Below are positions 27,801-35,845 of a DNA stretch of 37,685 bases, one piece after another. The position numbers and the translations under genes were made by a program. Positions within the stretch are counted from its first letter, which is position 1. Each line of letters starts with the position of its first letter. The notes under the pieces are model-generated. The model made no database searches and was not told the origin of the DNA. It saw only the letters and a list, made by a program, of their open reading frames with translations. This DNA is from Isotricha intestinalis (lineage: Eukaryota; Ciliophora; Litostomatea; Vestibuliferida; Isotrichidae). The DNA is taken from assembly GCA_023807065.1 (NCBI GenBank), contig JAJJLU010003693.1, forward strand, positions 1-37,685, read 5' to 3'.

Positions 27801-29308
27801 ATTTCAAATTCAGTAACATTATAAAGGAAAAGATTATAAAAATCAAAATGAGTAGTTAATTGAACTCCTTCTTCTCCTCCTGGAACTGGTAATTTTTCAT
27901 CTCCTGAACCAATATTAATATAATAATTAACAATTGTATTTTTAGACATTGTATTAAAGAGTATATTCATAATAAATGAAGCATAATCTGAATTTGTTAA
28001 AGCTTGACCATTGACAATCCAAATTCTTGATTTTCCAATTGTTTTTGTTAAAACAAAAGGAAAATCAGCTTCATCTCCATTTAAATTTGATTCAATACCA
28101 TCATCTGTTTTATATTTTAATCCTTCACTGTTTTGAATATCTACTGAGAGTAAAGTATAAAAAGAATCTATATTTTTCATTAAATAAGCGTTTTGAATAA
28201 AAGAATATTCTTGAGCACCTAAACATAAAACTTTATGAATAAAATCATTTTCTACTTCAATTATTTCAGTGTTTTCACATCCTTTAACTTTTATTTGATT
28301 TTCTGAGTTAATTGCTGTTAAATATTTATTTGTATTTTCATATGTGTCATTTTCAATTATTTCCCATTTTTCTAATAAATAACCTGATTTTCCAGAAGCT
28401 AAAATTTGACCTCCATTTGATACAAATTGTTTTATTATATTAATTCCATCATTTGTTAATTTTGAATTTATAATATCATGTGTATTTATAAGATGATCAG
28501 GTACAATTAATAAATCAAATTTATTAATATTATTTTCATATAAAGAACCAGGTTTTAATAATTCAGTTTCATTGAATAAAACAACAGCTCCTCGAGAGGT
28601 ATAATTAGTTTGAAATTGTTTAAATTCTTCAATACTTCTTAAACAAGAAGTAACTTTTCTTAATTTTTGAACAAATAAAGCACAATAATGATCAGTTTCA
28701 TAAAATAAATCAACATTCAAATCATCTTCTGTCTTATATTCTATTGATAAAACAGCAATATTAATATCATATAACGCCTTTGCTTGTAATAAATTTACAG
28801 AAGGAATATTTTTAATATATGAAAAATCAGCTTTATCAAATTCTGTTTGATTTAAAGAAAAAACTCCTCCATTATCAACATTAACATTTTCACTCCCGTT
28901 TTGATAATTAAATTTATAAGGATATAAAATTAATTCACTTTTATACCTTTTTAAATTTGATAATATAAATTTATATACATTCGTTAATTTTGATATGTCT
29001 GATTGAGGAATATGAATAAACCCAATATCTTTAAATTCTTGAGTATCTGCTAATTTTCTTAAAGATTGTTTTGATTTTTCTTCTTCTTCTTTTAATTCTT
29101 TTTCTGTTAAAAATGCTGAATTAATGTTTTCAATGATCAAAGCTTTTCTTACAATTTCATCATTTGTTTTTTTTTTCAAAGCTCCTTTCGGATTATATTT
29201 CACTTTTTTAATTACAGTATTAGATTTCCCTTGATGAAGGTTATTTAATTCAACATTTATAAAAAGTAGTGTAAATACAAATAAAACTTTAAAGTTTAAT
29301 GTTTTCAT
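21878..29308 (-). CDS. giant type I membrane glycoprotein, 2476 residues, unrecognised family
   Basis: A signal peptide (1-~20, FKVLFVFTLLFINV) is followed by a ~2370-residue extracytoplasmic part, one membrane helix (about 2393-2419) and a basic 57-residue cytosolic tail. The ectodomain has many N-glycosylation sequons and scattered Cys (for example NGCCKYDF). Residues ~182-315 look like a flavodoxin or class I glutamine-amidotransferase-like fold (KFDLLIVPDHLINTHD, then FVSNGGQILASGKSGYLLEKW), as in surface proteins with ThuA-type domains, but no catalytic Cys-His-Glu set is evident. The C-terminal third has beta-rich, Ig-like or CARDB-like repeats (NVTLLNQKRG, TAKNRGNDNAYDIEFKLFVP). Trp and Gly in the middle (IWGRRWIQPIRSLYP) suggest strong structural constraint. 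It is intron-free across 7.4 kb. A cell-surface or secretory-compartment role is inferred; the family name is unknown to me. Confidence 0.85.
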   Translation of the reverse strand: MKTLNFKVLFVFTLLFINVELNNLHQGKSNTVIKKVKYNPKGALKKKTNDEIVRKALIIENINSAFLTEKELKEEEEKSKQSLRKLADTQEFKDIGFIHIPQSDISKLTNVYKFILSNLKRYKSELILYPYKFNYQNGSENVNVDNGGVFSLNQTEFDKADFSYIKNIPSVNLLQAKALYDINIAVLSIEYKTEDDLNVDLFYETDHYCALFVQKLRKVTSCLRSIEEFKQFQTNYTSRGAVVLFNETELLKPGSLYENNINKFDLLIVPDHLINTHDIINSKLTNDGINIIKQFVSNGGQILASGKSGYLLEKWEIIENDTYENTNKYLTAINSENQIKVKGCENTEIIEVENDFIHKVLCLGAQEYSFIQNAYLMKNIDSFYTLLSVDIQNSEGLKYKTDDGIESNLNGDEADFPFVLTKTIGKSRIWIVNGQALTNSDYASFIMNILFNTMSKNTIVNYYINIGSGDEKLPVPGGEEGVQLTTHFDFYNLFLYNVTEFEIDILVPNNVTIKTKGIDECSIKDQNYEETIPLMKTNHYLHCEKDAIYRFDKLKIEFTIEIESAEVTNKKTGIPLMYPILKYRDANELIRIETGYLLIQAELAAVLRATYNVDPSAYYPVPGTGWYTDNVLNVENKEGTEALDVNFISIVPLISPVVDGVDERVVSKYIEVYDHYYDSHNYVFPFITTGLDYDFIDFNELSGKNVVSVIDWDTPVRVSKVLRSEAAENETAHNILHNTTNIDMDVVGASLLQGKYSQLILKELYFGDSDLFYEHATQRQLIFVDVAHEAGAKAQYGDDLSKCKTGIDLHRNGCCKYDFSFTRHDIYFYDSQEFQLPTGMNSSVLLTLDKYPKPEKNLSDSLGKSQSYIVKPGHFNTSKTPKLVSNEYSNELLQNTAFKVFNLSESAFRNELSTVSEGNIKLTHYIVPVMDEDLKFADSIRNFQLYENSDRKGYNTLYPDLKFIDGHTIKIRLLPEITRAGGRVTIIFSGNYTFDSDPIEKEYITTSADNVAFYKTEYKYENAENKITLYFRRGLLPNEAYGKPSLCEVYLENLIHFGNKSSVIDVDFNVTIKLEQLKYNLNSPSTQYEEYNEEIYNDTINKENYINASKAFYGYYWSLPALYMENKLTRGKDDSHRLREYEFMTPYARYGVYMQELMIHGTIWGQLEAHHVTDPGLQTINGGFALISAVGISFIPFAEYVTHGTGLLIPGAVSTTRIEWTDIWGRRWIQPIRSLYPDIPPVPAPLMNFMMSTTFELFTKDGKERLLEWPSDEEGVIRVQMKFKNNYLRWFQSTVCLENQYPYEMTKIAHFDRDRYYFNTYSNGKLTPTYSEDDEFILANVTDKNHQVSLGQGSVYGVCYKEGSCLSGRVVTASDAQHMHEAMVCADTNDPNTIAQCVTKLKELNLPLLKMRPSENAESDEKCPTYNFSPQVNNYYPEGYIDDDRMWDLTMPTYEDNAFSKAYVWHLDNNLPAIDVCPPQNPAYYKPHNFATFPIFKGFGYQIEYDKNFSFEKRFPGYKGWWTDNLQNKDFSLLAGQAKNNKISVDKPELLTSNDWISASELLNTRDPEKNVIKKRLKNIYVCLFNQHRVRVSPYQTKYSYPNNVYQNNVVPVIPDLESDDERLTNFDCEGKYQYSPKNISQVDNRVYTATDKDWLYFALNLRGEALENINILLTIKPFEDRKYEGTTKVQEGGRFTYWNPPNGPNSFLVVDNVANLINSYRVDYEITSNTYPNTLNTFNLVSYQLHEIDDKEENLREYKLSIYDNSYGFGDSTVLVYVGGTFDTSCKVIAGETTYVKVIFYNNAGFDWHMLGNAIEFESTGTNKVVSGYELMQNVIRNIKVPKKYNFIKLTIPDEIKNYIDIVPSDHNADVAPMFFDFQTINVVTIRDGFEGSYFYKLTVHDDFPDIYKGKLWSIKAEVVEKYFDQLPGYNDPTGSFHDYKLQIPDIKFGVPYSNGIYQGKIFYTLGRGTNLELQYKIMKNFKVDGIKLISEEDVVKLGNVVTKAKQSEKDDEALKIWENASSPKNGVFPYTISNYDDQYNYLTIDLSKVVTELPYENIGLPDTTKINVLTKLSANQLEYGGQYVVKDSFINYSDGRKNKKNVDWSWKWVRVNGPWLDLSAPYYIVVKNEETGLYEQSTDQDLYENDIGIIYVNLTAKNRGNDNAYDIEFKLFVPKDITLDLEQLNKYNIESSIIEDRDENILTIKTHRNLGGQESYLQPLYIGFGNVTLLNQKRGLEEKQGRRSFINRVEAKMCPTSKCTVKSYVTQKLDFSIKAKVKEGSRGTVELNATTLGNFLEPKYKLEATPSDDKDVKWYNFYRKINDNDWEKIVEKSNENTLEDSPLNISETKGLDQYSVSYRVETINNENRIIAGDGILIEESKASENKIKKKYWIYIILIIVASLLFVAVVAWIILAFLKRREEKEKKPKRAIVNERHYGNDKPKNNVVSRFRSGESPYPSSRPMMMGERNKNLGA

Positions 29309-30074
29309 ATTTTGAATGATTATTCTGTAAAATATTTATATAATAAAAGAAAAGATATAATAATTAAATAATTAATATTTGATTTTTATCTTAATCAACT
29401 GAGCAAAATAAATTATTAATGCTTTTATAAAAAATTATTTTTTTTAAAGACAATATAAAATAAAAAATCATAAGACGAATACTAAACATTGAAATTAATA
29501 TTTTAAATTTATTATTCAATATAAGATTTTATTTCATAGATTCCGTTAATTTTCTTTTTTTTAATTTTTTTAATATATAATAGTTTTTATTGTAGAAGAT
29601 TTCAAAATGCATAATTTATTAATATTTTTAATTAGGATATCTAAATCAATTAAAATGGATTAATTATCATTTATAATTTAAATGATAAAATATAGGAAAA
29701 AGAAAATGATTTAATTATATAAATTCACTTCTTAACTTAATCTTAAGAATTAAGAAAATTAAATATATTTCAAATAAATCATATAAACTTTAAATCATCT
29801 TATTTTTCTCAATTTATAAATCAATAGAATTTAGAATAATTTATTATTTTCTGTCCAATGATGTACTTTTATTTAATTAAAAAATTCTTTTATTGAATTA
29901 TTAAATGATTTGCATTGAAAAATAAATCTTTTAATAATTAAAACTTAACAAAAAATATGCGTTGAATCTATTTAATTCTTTTTTAATAATTTATTTATTT
30001 TTTAATCAAAACTAATATAGAAAAATTTTTTTTTATATTGTAATTATATAATAATACTAACTAATATAATTATT
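29309..30074. other. 766-bp AT-rich spacer between two minus-strand genes
   Basis: This spacer lies upstream of the giant membrane-protein gene and downstream of the dynamin gene, so it should contain the promoter of the former and the 3' end of the latter. I see no open frame of useful length, no tRNA or snRNA-like sequence, and no recognisable repeat. It is among the longest gaps in the window. Confidence 0.55.
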
Positions 30075-32222
30075 CTATATTTTTCCAAAAATATCTTTAT
30101 ATGATTTTTGATTAGTCTGTGGTTTTTGATTTTGATTATTTAATACTGATGGATTACTCATTGTAGTTCTAATTGTAGTTTTATTTTGAGAAGTATCCTT
30201 CATAATATTATTAGATGATGAAATTGTTTTTTCATCTTTAGCTCCTGGATGAATATCACTATCATTAATATCAATTTTCATAACAGTCATTAAATCAGGA
30301 TCTCTTCTTATAACTTTTTGAGCATTTCTCATCACTCTAATTAATTCAGTTAGATCTCTTCTTCTTTCTGCTATATGTTCAGGTTCACTTAATAATGCAA
30401 CCATTTCATTTGATTTATATAATTGATTATATAATTGAATTTGCATATTATTTTCTATTTCTTTCACTAAGTTATTTCCTATTATTTTTGGTATACTATC
30501 TCTTAAATTCCTTACTATTAATTTAAAATATGCTTCTATTCTATTTCTTATTTCATTTATAAAAATAGTTTTTGCATCCATTTGTTGAAAATCATTATTA
30601 TCATTCATATTATTTTGATTATTCATATTTCCTCTTTGATTCTTATTATTTTCCAAATTTTTATTTTGACTTTTAGGAATGAATGTAGTGAAATTATTTA
30701 AATATTCGATATCGTTTGTGAATAAATAATTAATTTCCATATCAACAACTGAATCAACAATATATTTACATTTATCTTTAACTTCATTAATGAAATTATT
30801 AATAAAATCTCCCATATCATTTATAATTTGTGGAAATCTTGCAAAAGTTTTTTCTAGAATTTTTCCAGACAAGAAGTCAATATATTGATAAACTTCACTG
30901 AAACATTCTTCAATTGGTTCTCTTAATTTTTCTAATTGTGGTTTAAGTAAATAAGTAAAAGCATCAACAGAAGGAAAACCAGGAATAGAATCACCTTCAT
31001 GTATAGTTAAAGCATAATTAATATTATCATCAGTATAACCTGCAGTAGCTTTAAAATCATTTGTAAATTCATTTAATAATTTTTTATATAATACTTTAAT
31101 TTTATATCCACCTTCATCTTTTAAAAATGCTAATCTTTTATTATCATATTTCCCTTTTAAAACATTTCTAAATATATCACAATATTCATTTAACATTGTC
31201 CATAATAAACTCATTTTTCCTGCATCATCTATTGGCATTGGATTTCCTAAAGAAGATAATTCTTCCTCAGCTTCTTTCATTCTATCATTTATAGCTTTAA
31301 TAATCCTTGGTAAATTTTCTCTTATAATCTTAAAATATATTTTAGTTAATTTCTGTATTAAAATATCAGTCCCTAAATAACCAATAGGCATATTCTTATA
31401 AACAGGATGATTTCTAAAAAATTCTTTTTCCTTCTTAACCATTTCACTCATAGGTAATTTATTATTTAAATCTTGTTTACTTCTATTCTTAACACCAACA
31501 TATCCTAATTTAAGAGGAATTTCTTCATTCATAAGAGCTTTCCTAGCATCAGTCCCAGCATCCATAATATCTAATTTAGTTAAAACTCCAATAGTTCTAA
31601 CACCACCAGTATCAATTTGTTTAGCAAGCATTAATCCATCACTCGTAGCAATATCACTATTAGCAGCAATAACACATAAAATAATAGTTAAAGGATCAGA
31701 TACATACCTCCTTGCCATATTCTTTGTGATTTCCTCAATGTTCTTCGGTTGTTTACCCACTGGTACCCTAGTGACACCAGGTAAATCCACGAGAGTAAGG
31801 TCAGGACAAGTTTGGCTGTATACATTCAGGATGATCGGGTTGTCTACAATGTTCTTCTCACCTACACATACTTTGTCTGTAAGGGATTCTATTGTTTCTC
31901 TTACCTTGTTGAAATCTGTGAATTTTTCTCCCTTTACTTCCTCGAATACGGCCCATGGTTCCCCATGATTTATATGGCAGAGACGTAATTCGAGGGGACG
32001 TCTTGTGACGACACCATCTCCTCGAGGCAGGAAATCTAGTCCCACTATGGATTCCAATACTGAAGACTTTCCTGAGGATTGAGTTCCTAAGGAACAGATT
32101 CGAGGAAGTTTTATATATTCGTTCACTCCACAATCTCGAAGTTGATCTATTAGGTTTATTAATTTTCTAAGTTTTTGAAAAAGAATATTGTCTTTGTCTT
32201 CTTTTGTATCTTTTTGGGACAT
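30075..32222 (-). CDS. dynamin-related GTPase (no PH or proline-rich domain)
   Basis: The 715-residue protein has a full dynamin GTPase domain (about 15-320): G1 GTQSSGKS at 46-53, the switch region with PRGDGVVTRRPLELRL, G3 DLPG at 146-149 and G4 TKLD at 215-218. A stalk/middle region follows, then a GTPase effector domain near 555-650. The PH and Pro-rich domains of classical dynamin are replaced by a short Asn-rich insert near 525-550 (the B-insert position). The C-terminal ~65 residues are polar. Such proteins cut or reshape membranes, as Vps1, Drp1 and ciliate Drp proteins do; which membrane cannot be told. The stop is TAG. Codons ~30-164 are strikingly GC-rich compared with the rest of the gene. 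Confidence 0.96.
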   Translation of the reverse strand: MSQKDTKEDKDNILFQKLRKLINLIDQLRDCGVNEYIKLPRICSLGTQSSGKSSVLESIVGLDFLPRGDGVVTRRPLELRLCHINHGEPWAVFEEVKGEKFTDFNKVRETIESLTDKVCVGEKNIVDNPIILNVYSQTCPDLTLVDLPGVTRVPVGKQPKNIEEITKNMARRYVSDPLTIILCVIAANSDIATSDGLMLAKQIDTGGVRTIGVLTKLDIMDAGTDARKALMNEEIPLKLGYVGVKNRSKQDLNNKLPMSEMVKKEKEFFRNHPVYKNMPIGYLGTDILIQKLTKIYFKIIRENLPRIIKAINDRMKEAEEELSSLGNPMPIDDAGKMSLLWTMLNEYCDIFRNVLKGKYDNKRLAFLKDEGGYKIKVLYKKLLNEFTNDFKATAGYTDDNINYALTIHEGDSIPGFPSVDAFTYLLKPQLEKLREPIEECFSEVYQYIDFLSGKILEKTFARFPQIINDMGDFINNFINEVKDKCKYIVDSVVDMEINYLFTNDIEYLNNFTTFIPKSQNKNLENNKNQRGNMNNQNNMNDNNDFQQMDAKTIFINEIRNRIEAYFKLIVRNLRDSIPKIIGNNLVKEIENNMQIQLYNQLYKSNEMVALLSEPEHIAERRRDLTELIRVMRNAQKVIRRDPDLMTVMKIDINDSDIHPGAKDEKTISSSNNIMKDTSQNKTTIRTTMSNPSVLNNQNQKPQTNQKSYKDIFGKI
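31730..32130. other. GC-rich island within the dynamin GTPase domain
   Basis: Counting by 60-base lines, this ~400-bp stretch has about 37-52 % GC, whereas lines just outside it (32161-32220) have 25 % and the intergenic DNA is lower still. It covers codons ~30-164 of the dynamin gene, including the P-loop and DLPG. Codons such as CGA, CCT, GGG and GTG appear that are rare elsewhere. The encoded protein is normal. Confidence 0.85.
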
Positions 32223-32497
32223 TTTTTTTCTCTTTTGATTTTTTTAAATAAATTAAAAATTAAAAAAAAATATTTTTAGGAGAATGGAATTTCTTATTTT
32301 ATTTTTGGAGAAATTATATTAATATTTAAATTTTATTTACTGCTTTTTTATGGTGAGTTTTAATTTTTATTTTTTTAATATTTTGAAAGAGTTTTTTTAA
32401 TTTATGAAATAAAAATAAAATAGAATGAGAAAAAGTGTTATTAGTGATAAAAAGATTTTATAATATACAAAATTAAAAAATTAATTTTGTATAAATT

Positions 32498-33037
32498 ATG
32501 GAACAAAGAGTAGAATTAGATGAAGATTTAAGAGGATTATCAAGTCAAGAAAGTGAAGAAGATTTACCTATTTTAGAAATAAAATCAGAAGATAAACCTA
32601 AAATAATTAAAAGTATTATTCTTCTTTTATTATATTATTCTGTTATTATTTATTCTTTAATTTATTGTAATTCTCCTAATTCACAATCAAATTTATTATT
32701 AGAAAATTATGAAGATGAAGAAGTTTTATTTATTAATAATTTTAATTTTGTTTTAATTTCCAAAAAAATCTCTTTTAATCATGTTATATTTCTGTTTAGA
32801 GAAAAAGATAATAAAATCAATAATATCATTCTTTCTTTGGAATATCAATTTTTAGAAAATTATATTGATGTAATTTCTAAATTAATTGAATATTATAATT
32901 ACAATGAAAAGATTATTAAAAAAAAAAATATTCGATTTTTGAAAAATCAATTAAATAATAAAATAGAAGATATATCATTATTTATTAAACAATTTAATAT
33001 AACAAAAAATATTAATTTAACAGAATTATTTGAGTAA
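32498..33037 (+). CDS. small single-pass membrane protein, 179 residues, unrecognised
   Basis: An acidic N-terminal segment (about 1-30, with SSQESEEDLPILE) precedes one membrane helix (about 36-58, IIKSIILLLLYYSVIIYSLIY). About 120 residues rich in Asn, Ile and Lys follow. The charge pattern (basic KPKIIK just before the helix, acidic after) suggests the N-terminus is cytosolic, a type II anchor. The C-terminal half (IDVISKLIEYYNYNEKIIKK onward) looks helical. No known domain is apparent. It is divergent from the dynamin gene and convergent with Rab1 (162 bp gap). Confidence 0.7.
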   Translation: MEQRVELDEDLRGLSSQESEEDLPILEIKSEDKPKIIKSIILLLLYYSVIIYSLIYCNSPNSQSNLLLENYEDEEVLFINNFNFVLISKKISFNHVIFLFREKDNKINNIILSLEYQFLENYIDVISKLIEYYNYNEKIIKKKNIRFLKNQLNNKIEDISLFIKQFNITKNINLTELFE

Positions 33038-33199
33038 TAATTTTTTTAAAAAATAATATTTAAAAAAAAAATTATATTCCAAAAAGAATAAAACAAATCA
33101 TTCTCCAAAAAAACAAAAAAAAAAATCAAAAAAAAAAATATAAAAAAAAAAATAAATTTCTTCTATTTAATAAAAAACCATCAAAAAAAAAAAGTGACT
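33038..33199. other. homopolymer-rich convergent spacer
   Basis: This 162-bp region lies between the ends of two convergent genes. The plus strand is dominated by A runs of 7-11 bases, so the strand carrying Rab1 has T runs immediately after its stop codon. I see no hairpin. It probably contains both 3' ends. Confidence 0.5.
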
Positions 33200-33846
33200 T
33201 TAACAGCATCCACCTTTAATATTTTTCGCTTTTTCAGGATCAACAATAAGAGGTTTTGAAGGTTTTGGATCAATTTTTTTTTCACTTCCTTCCTTGATAA
33301 TTTCCTTGGTCATCATTTCAAAAGCTTCATTAACGTTAACACTTTCCTTAGCACTAGTTTCGAAGAATTTCATTCCATATTGACTAGCAAATTCTTTTCC
33401 TTGTTCGTAAGTAACTTTTCTATCACTTTCCATATCTTTTTTATTTCCGACAAGAATTTTATAAACATTTTTCGAAGCATTTTTTTCTATTTCAATAAGC
33501 CAAGAATTTAAATTTTGAAAAGATTCTAAATCAGTAATATCATAAACCATCATAATTCCATGTGCTCCTCTATAATATGATGATACTATATTTCTAAATC
33601 TTTCTTCTCCTGCTGTGTCCCATATTTGTAATTTTACACTCTTATTATCTATTTCTAATGTCTTTATTTTGAAATCTACTCCTATTGTTGTCACGTAACT
33701 CTCTGACCATGTATCATCTGTAAAACGAATTAGGAGACATGATTTTCCTACTCCTGAATTACCTATTACTAGGTATTTAAATAAGTAGTCACTATAAATA
33801 TTATATAAATTTATTTTTTTTATTGTTACTAATCTGTTTGAGTCAT
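33200..33846 (-). CDS. RAB1: Rab1-type small GTPase, two exons, 202 residues
   Basis: The main frame (33200-33791) lacks an ATG at its upstream end, but joining it to a 17-nt first exon at 33830-33846 across a 38-nt intron restores the whole protein: [20 protein letters not shown], then GKS. The P-loop is GNSGVGKS at 16-23. The effector segment [16 protein letters not shown] at 63-67, [16 protein letters not shown] and ETSAKE all follow, and the end is GGCC, a geranylgeranylation motif. Rab1 controls ER-to-Golgi traffic. The usual catalytic Gln after DTAG is Glu (E68). The length and the YDYLFK start are exactly those expected of Rab1, which makes the splice model compelling. The leader before the ATG is A-rich. 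Confidence 0.95.
33792..33829 (-). other. 38-nt spliceosomal intron in Rab1
   Basis: On the minus strand it starts GTAACAATA and ends ATATTTATAG. It splits codon 6 after its second base (TA|T, Tyr). Unspliced, the frame meets a TAG at codon 6. Spliced, the conserved Rab1 N-terminus YDYLFK and P-loop appear. The borders are fixed by that homology; RNA evidence is not available here. Confidence 0.92.
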
Positions 33847-34017
33847 TTTTTTTTTAATAATATGATTTTTTTTTTAATTAATCATAATTTTTTTTTTGGA
33901 TTTTTTTGATTTTAATTATTTTTTTTTTTTTTTGAATTTTTTTACACAAATTATTTTATATGTTTTTATTTTATATTTAAATAGATTTAAAAAGTTAAAA
34001 TATATTTCATTAGATTA

Positions 34018-35673
34018 TTAAGGTTTGTTTTTTATTTTTTTTTTGGAGTTTTGCTTATTTTTTGTTATTTTAGTTAGAGATTTATTCATACTATTATTAA
34101 AAGTACTATGATTATTCATATTTGATGATGCAATTATTTTTTCTTTAATTGACTTAGAAAAAGTATTTTTTTTAATAATTTCAATTTGTTTTTTTATTTT
34201 AGATTTTGAAGCAACATTATTATTAACATTAATATTAATATTAATATTAATCTTATTATTAAGATTTATAATATTATTATTAAGATTATTATTGTTATTA
34301 ACCTTATTTAAAGTTTTATTATTAATTTTAAATTTATTATTTTTATTCCTACTAATATTTTTTCTTTTTTCATTTCCTTTATTATTATTATTTTTATTAT
34401 CTAAAGAAATAGTCATATTAGGAGTAGTTAATTTATTTTTAACAAAACTTAAATTAGTTTTATTAATAGAAGTATTATTATAATAATTAGGAGAAGAATT
34501 TTTAATTTGATGTTTTAAATTTTTATTTTTAAATAAATCTTGACTTAATTTAGTATTTGATTTAGAATTACTTTTAGAACTATTTTCCCTGTTTTTACTA
34601 ATTGATCTATTTTGAGAATTAATATAATTATTTTTTTTGATTGGATTATAAATATTACTTTTTTTCTTTATTTGATTTTCATTATTTTTAACAATATTAA
34701 TATTATTTTTTTTCTTAGTATATAAAATTTTATTTGAATTTTTTTTTTCATTTGAATTATTTTTTGTTTGTTTTCCTTTACTTCTATTTGTTTTACTTGA
34801 ATTTAAAGAAAATAAATCTATTTTACTTTTTCCTATTGTTTTAATACATTTTGAAGTTGATACAGTAATATTATTCTTTTTATTTATTATTTTTCCATTA
34901 TTTAAATTTAATGTCTTCTCTTTTATTTGAGAAGAAGAATGAGCTCTTTTATTATTAATATTATTTATATTATTTAATTTTTTTTCATTATTTTGTAAAT
35001 TATTTTTTGATTGATTATTATTATTATTGTTTTTTAAATTATTTGGTTTAATTGTTTCTTTTTTATTTTTTGAATTTTTATTTTGACTTATTGATTTTGA
35101 AGAAGAAATTGATTTTCTATTTGAATTAATTGTTTTTTTATTATTTTTTAAAAGTAAAGAAATAGTAACAAGATTTGTTTTTTTCTTTGGATGACTTAAT
35201 GATTTTGTTTCTACTTTTTTTCCATTGGAATTTTTATTTAAATATTTCTTATAATTTATACTTTGAAAATTCTTATTTTTTTCCTTTTTTTCTATACTTA
35301 TTTTTTCATTTTGATTATTTAATTTTTGTTTTATTTCTTCAGTTTTAGGTAAAATTGAAGTTTTATTTGAATTTATTTTTACAAGATTATTATTTTTCTT
35401 ATTTTTATCTCCTAAATAAATATTAATTGAACGAATATGATTATTTAATTGAATATTTCTTGATTTTCCTGGAATCCTTTTTATATTATTCTTTGATATA
35501 TTATTTTTTGATTGATTTAAACTTTCTAATTTTTTTTTTAATTCATTTAATTTATTATATAAATCCTCATATTTAAAATGAGCTCCAAATTCAAAAAATT
35601 CGTTTTTTTCTGAATCTTCATCTTCAATATTTTCATTTTTATTATTTTCTTTTATAAATTTCTTTTCTGACAT
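34018..35673 (-). CDS. Asn/Lys/Ser-rich low-complexity protein, 551 residues, unrecognised
   Basis: Only the N-terminus looks ordered: an acidic segment, then FEFGAHFKYEDLYNKLNEL near 27-45, which predicts a short helix or coiled coil continuing to ~55. The rest is a very basic run of Asn, Lys, Ser and Ile with poly-Asn tracts and no domain, probably disordered. The high pI suggests binding to nucleic acid or microtubules, but that is a guess. The DNA contains short ATT/AAT microsatellites, especially at 34210-34330. It ends in TAA and starts at an ATG shortly after an AT-rich leader. Confidence 0.65.
   Translation of the reverse strand: MSEKKFIKENNKNENIEDEDSEKNEFFEFGAHFKYEDLYNKLNELKKKLESLNQSKNNISKNNIKRIPGKSRNIQLNNHIRSINIYLGDKNKKNNNLVKINSNKTSILPKTEEIKQKLNNQNEKISIEKKEKNKNFQSINYKKYLNKNSNGKKVETKSLSHPKKKTNLVTISLLLKNNKKTINSNRKSISSSKSISQNKNSKNKKETIKPNNLKNNNNNNQSKNNLQNNEKKLNNINNINNKRAHSSSQIKEKTLNLNNGKIINKKNNITVSTSKCIKTIGKSKIDLFSLNSSKTNRSKGKQTKNNSNEKKNSNKILYTKKKNNINIVKNNENQIKKKSNIYNPIKKNNYINSQNRSISKNRENSSKSNSKSNTKLSQDLFKNKNLKHQIKNSSPNYYNNTSINKTNLSFVKNKLTTPNMTISLDNKNNNNKGNEKRKNISRNKNNKFKINNKTLNKVNNNNNLNNNIINLNNKININININVNNNVASKSKIKKQIEIIKKNTFSKSIKEKIIASSNMNNHSTFNNSMNKSLTKITKNKQNSKKKIKNKP
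34210..34330 (-). repeat. AT microsatellite-like tract coding for Asn/Ile runs
   Basis: Plus-strand units of ATTATT and AATATT repeat imperfectly (for example attaatattaatattaatat) and encode alternating Asn and Ile (NINININV-type words) in the minus-strand protein. This is typical of slippage-prone low-complexity coding DNA. Confidence 0.7.
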
Positions 35674-35845
35674 TTGAAAAAATTAATCAAAATAAAATTA
35701 TAATTTTTGATTTTTTTAACTCAAATTATTTAATTTAAAAAAAATAAATTAAATTCTAAATTTATCTATTCTTAATTGGAAATACTATAAATATTTTGTT
35801 AAAATAAATCAAATAATAATTTTCAATATTAAATAAAAAATTCTT

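Noticed and set aside
31726..31968. Plus-strand 80-residue and minus-strand 91-residue frames in the dynamin gene
   Set aside because: They overlap conserved dynamin GTPase motifs on the real frame; the GC-rich island merely lacks the usual AT stops.
33200..33694. Rab as an N-terminally truncated pseudogene or GTG-started protein
   Set aside because: A 38-nt GT...AG intron and 17-nt exon restore the exact expected N-terminus.
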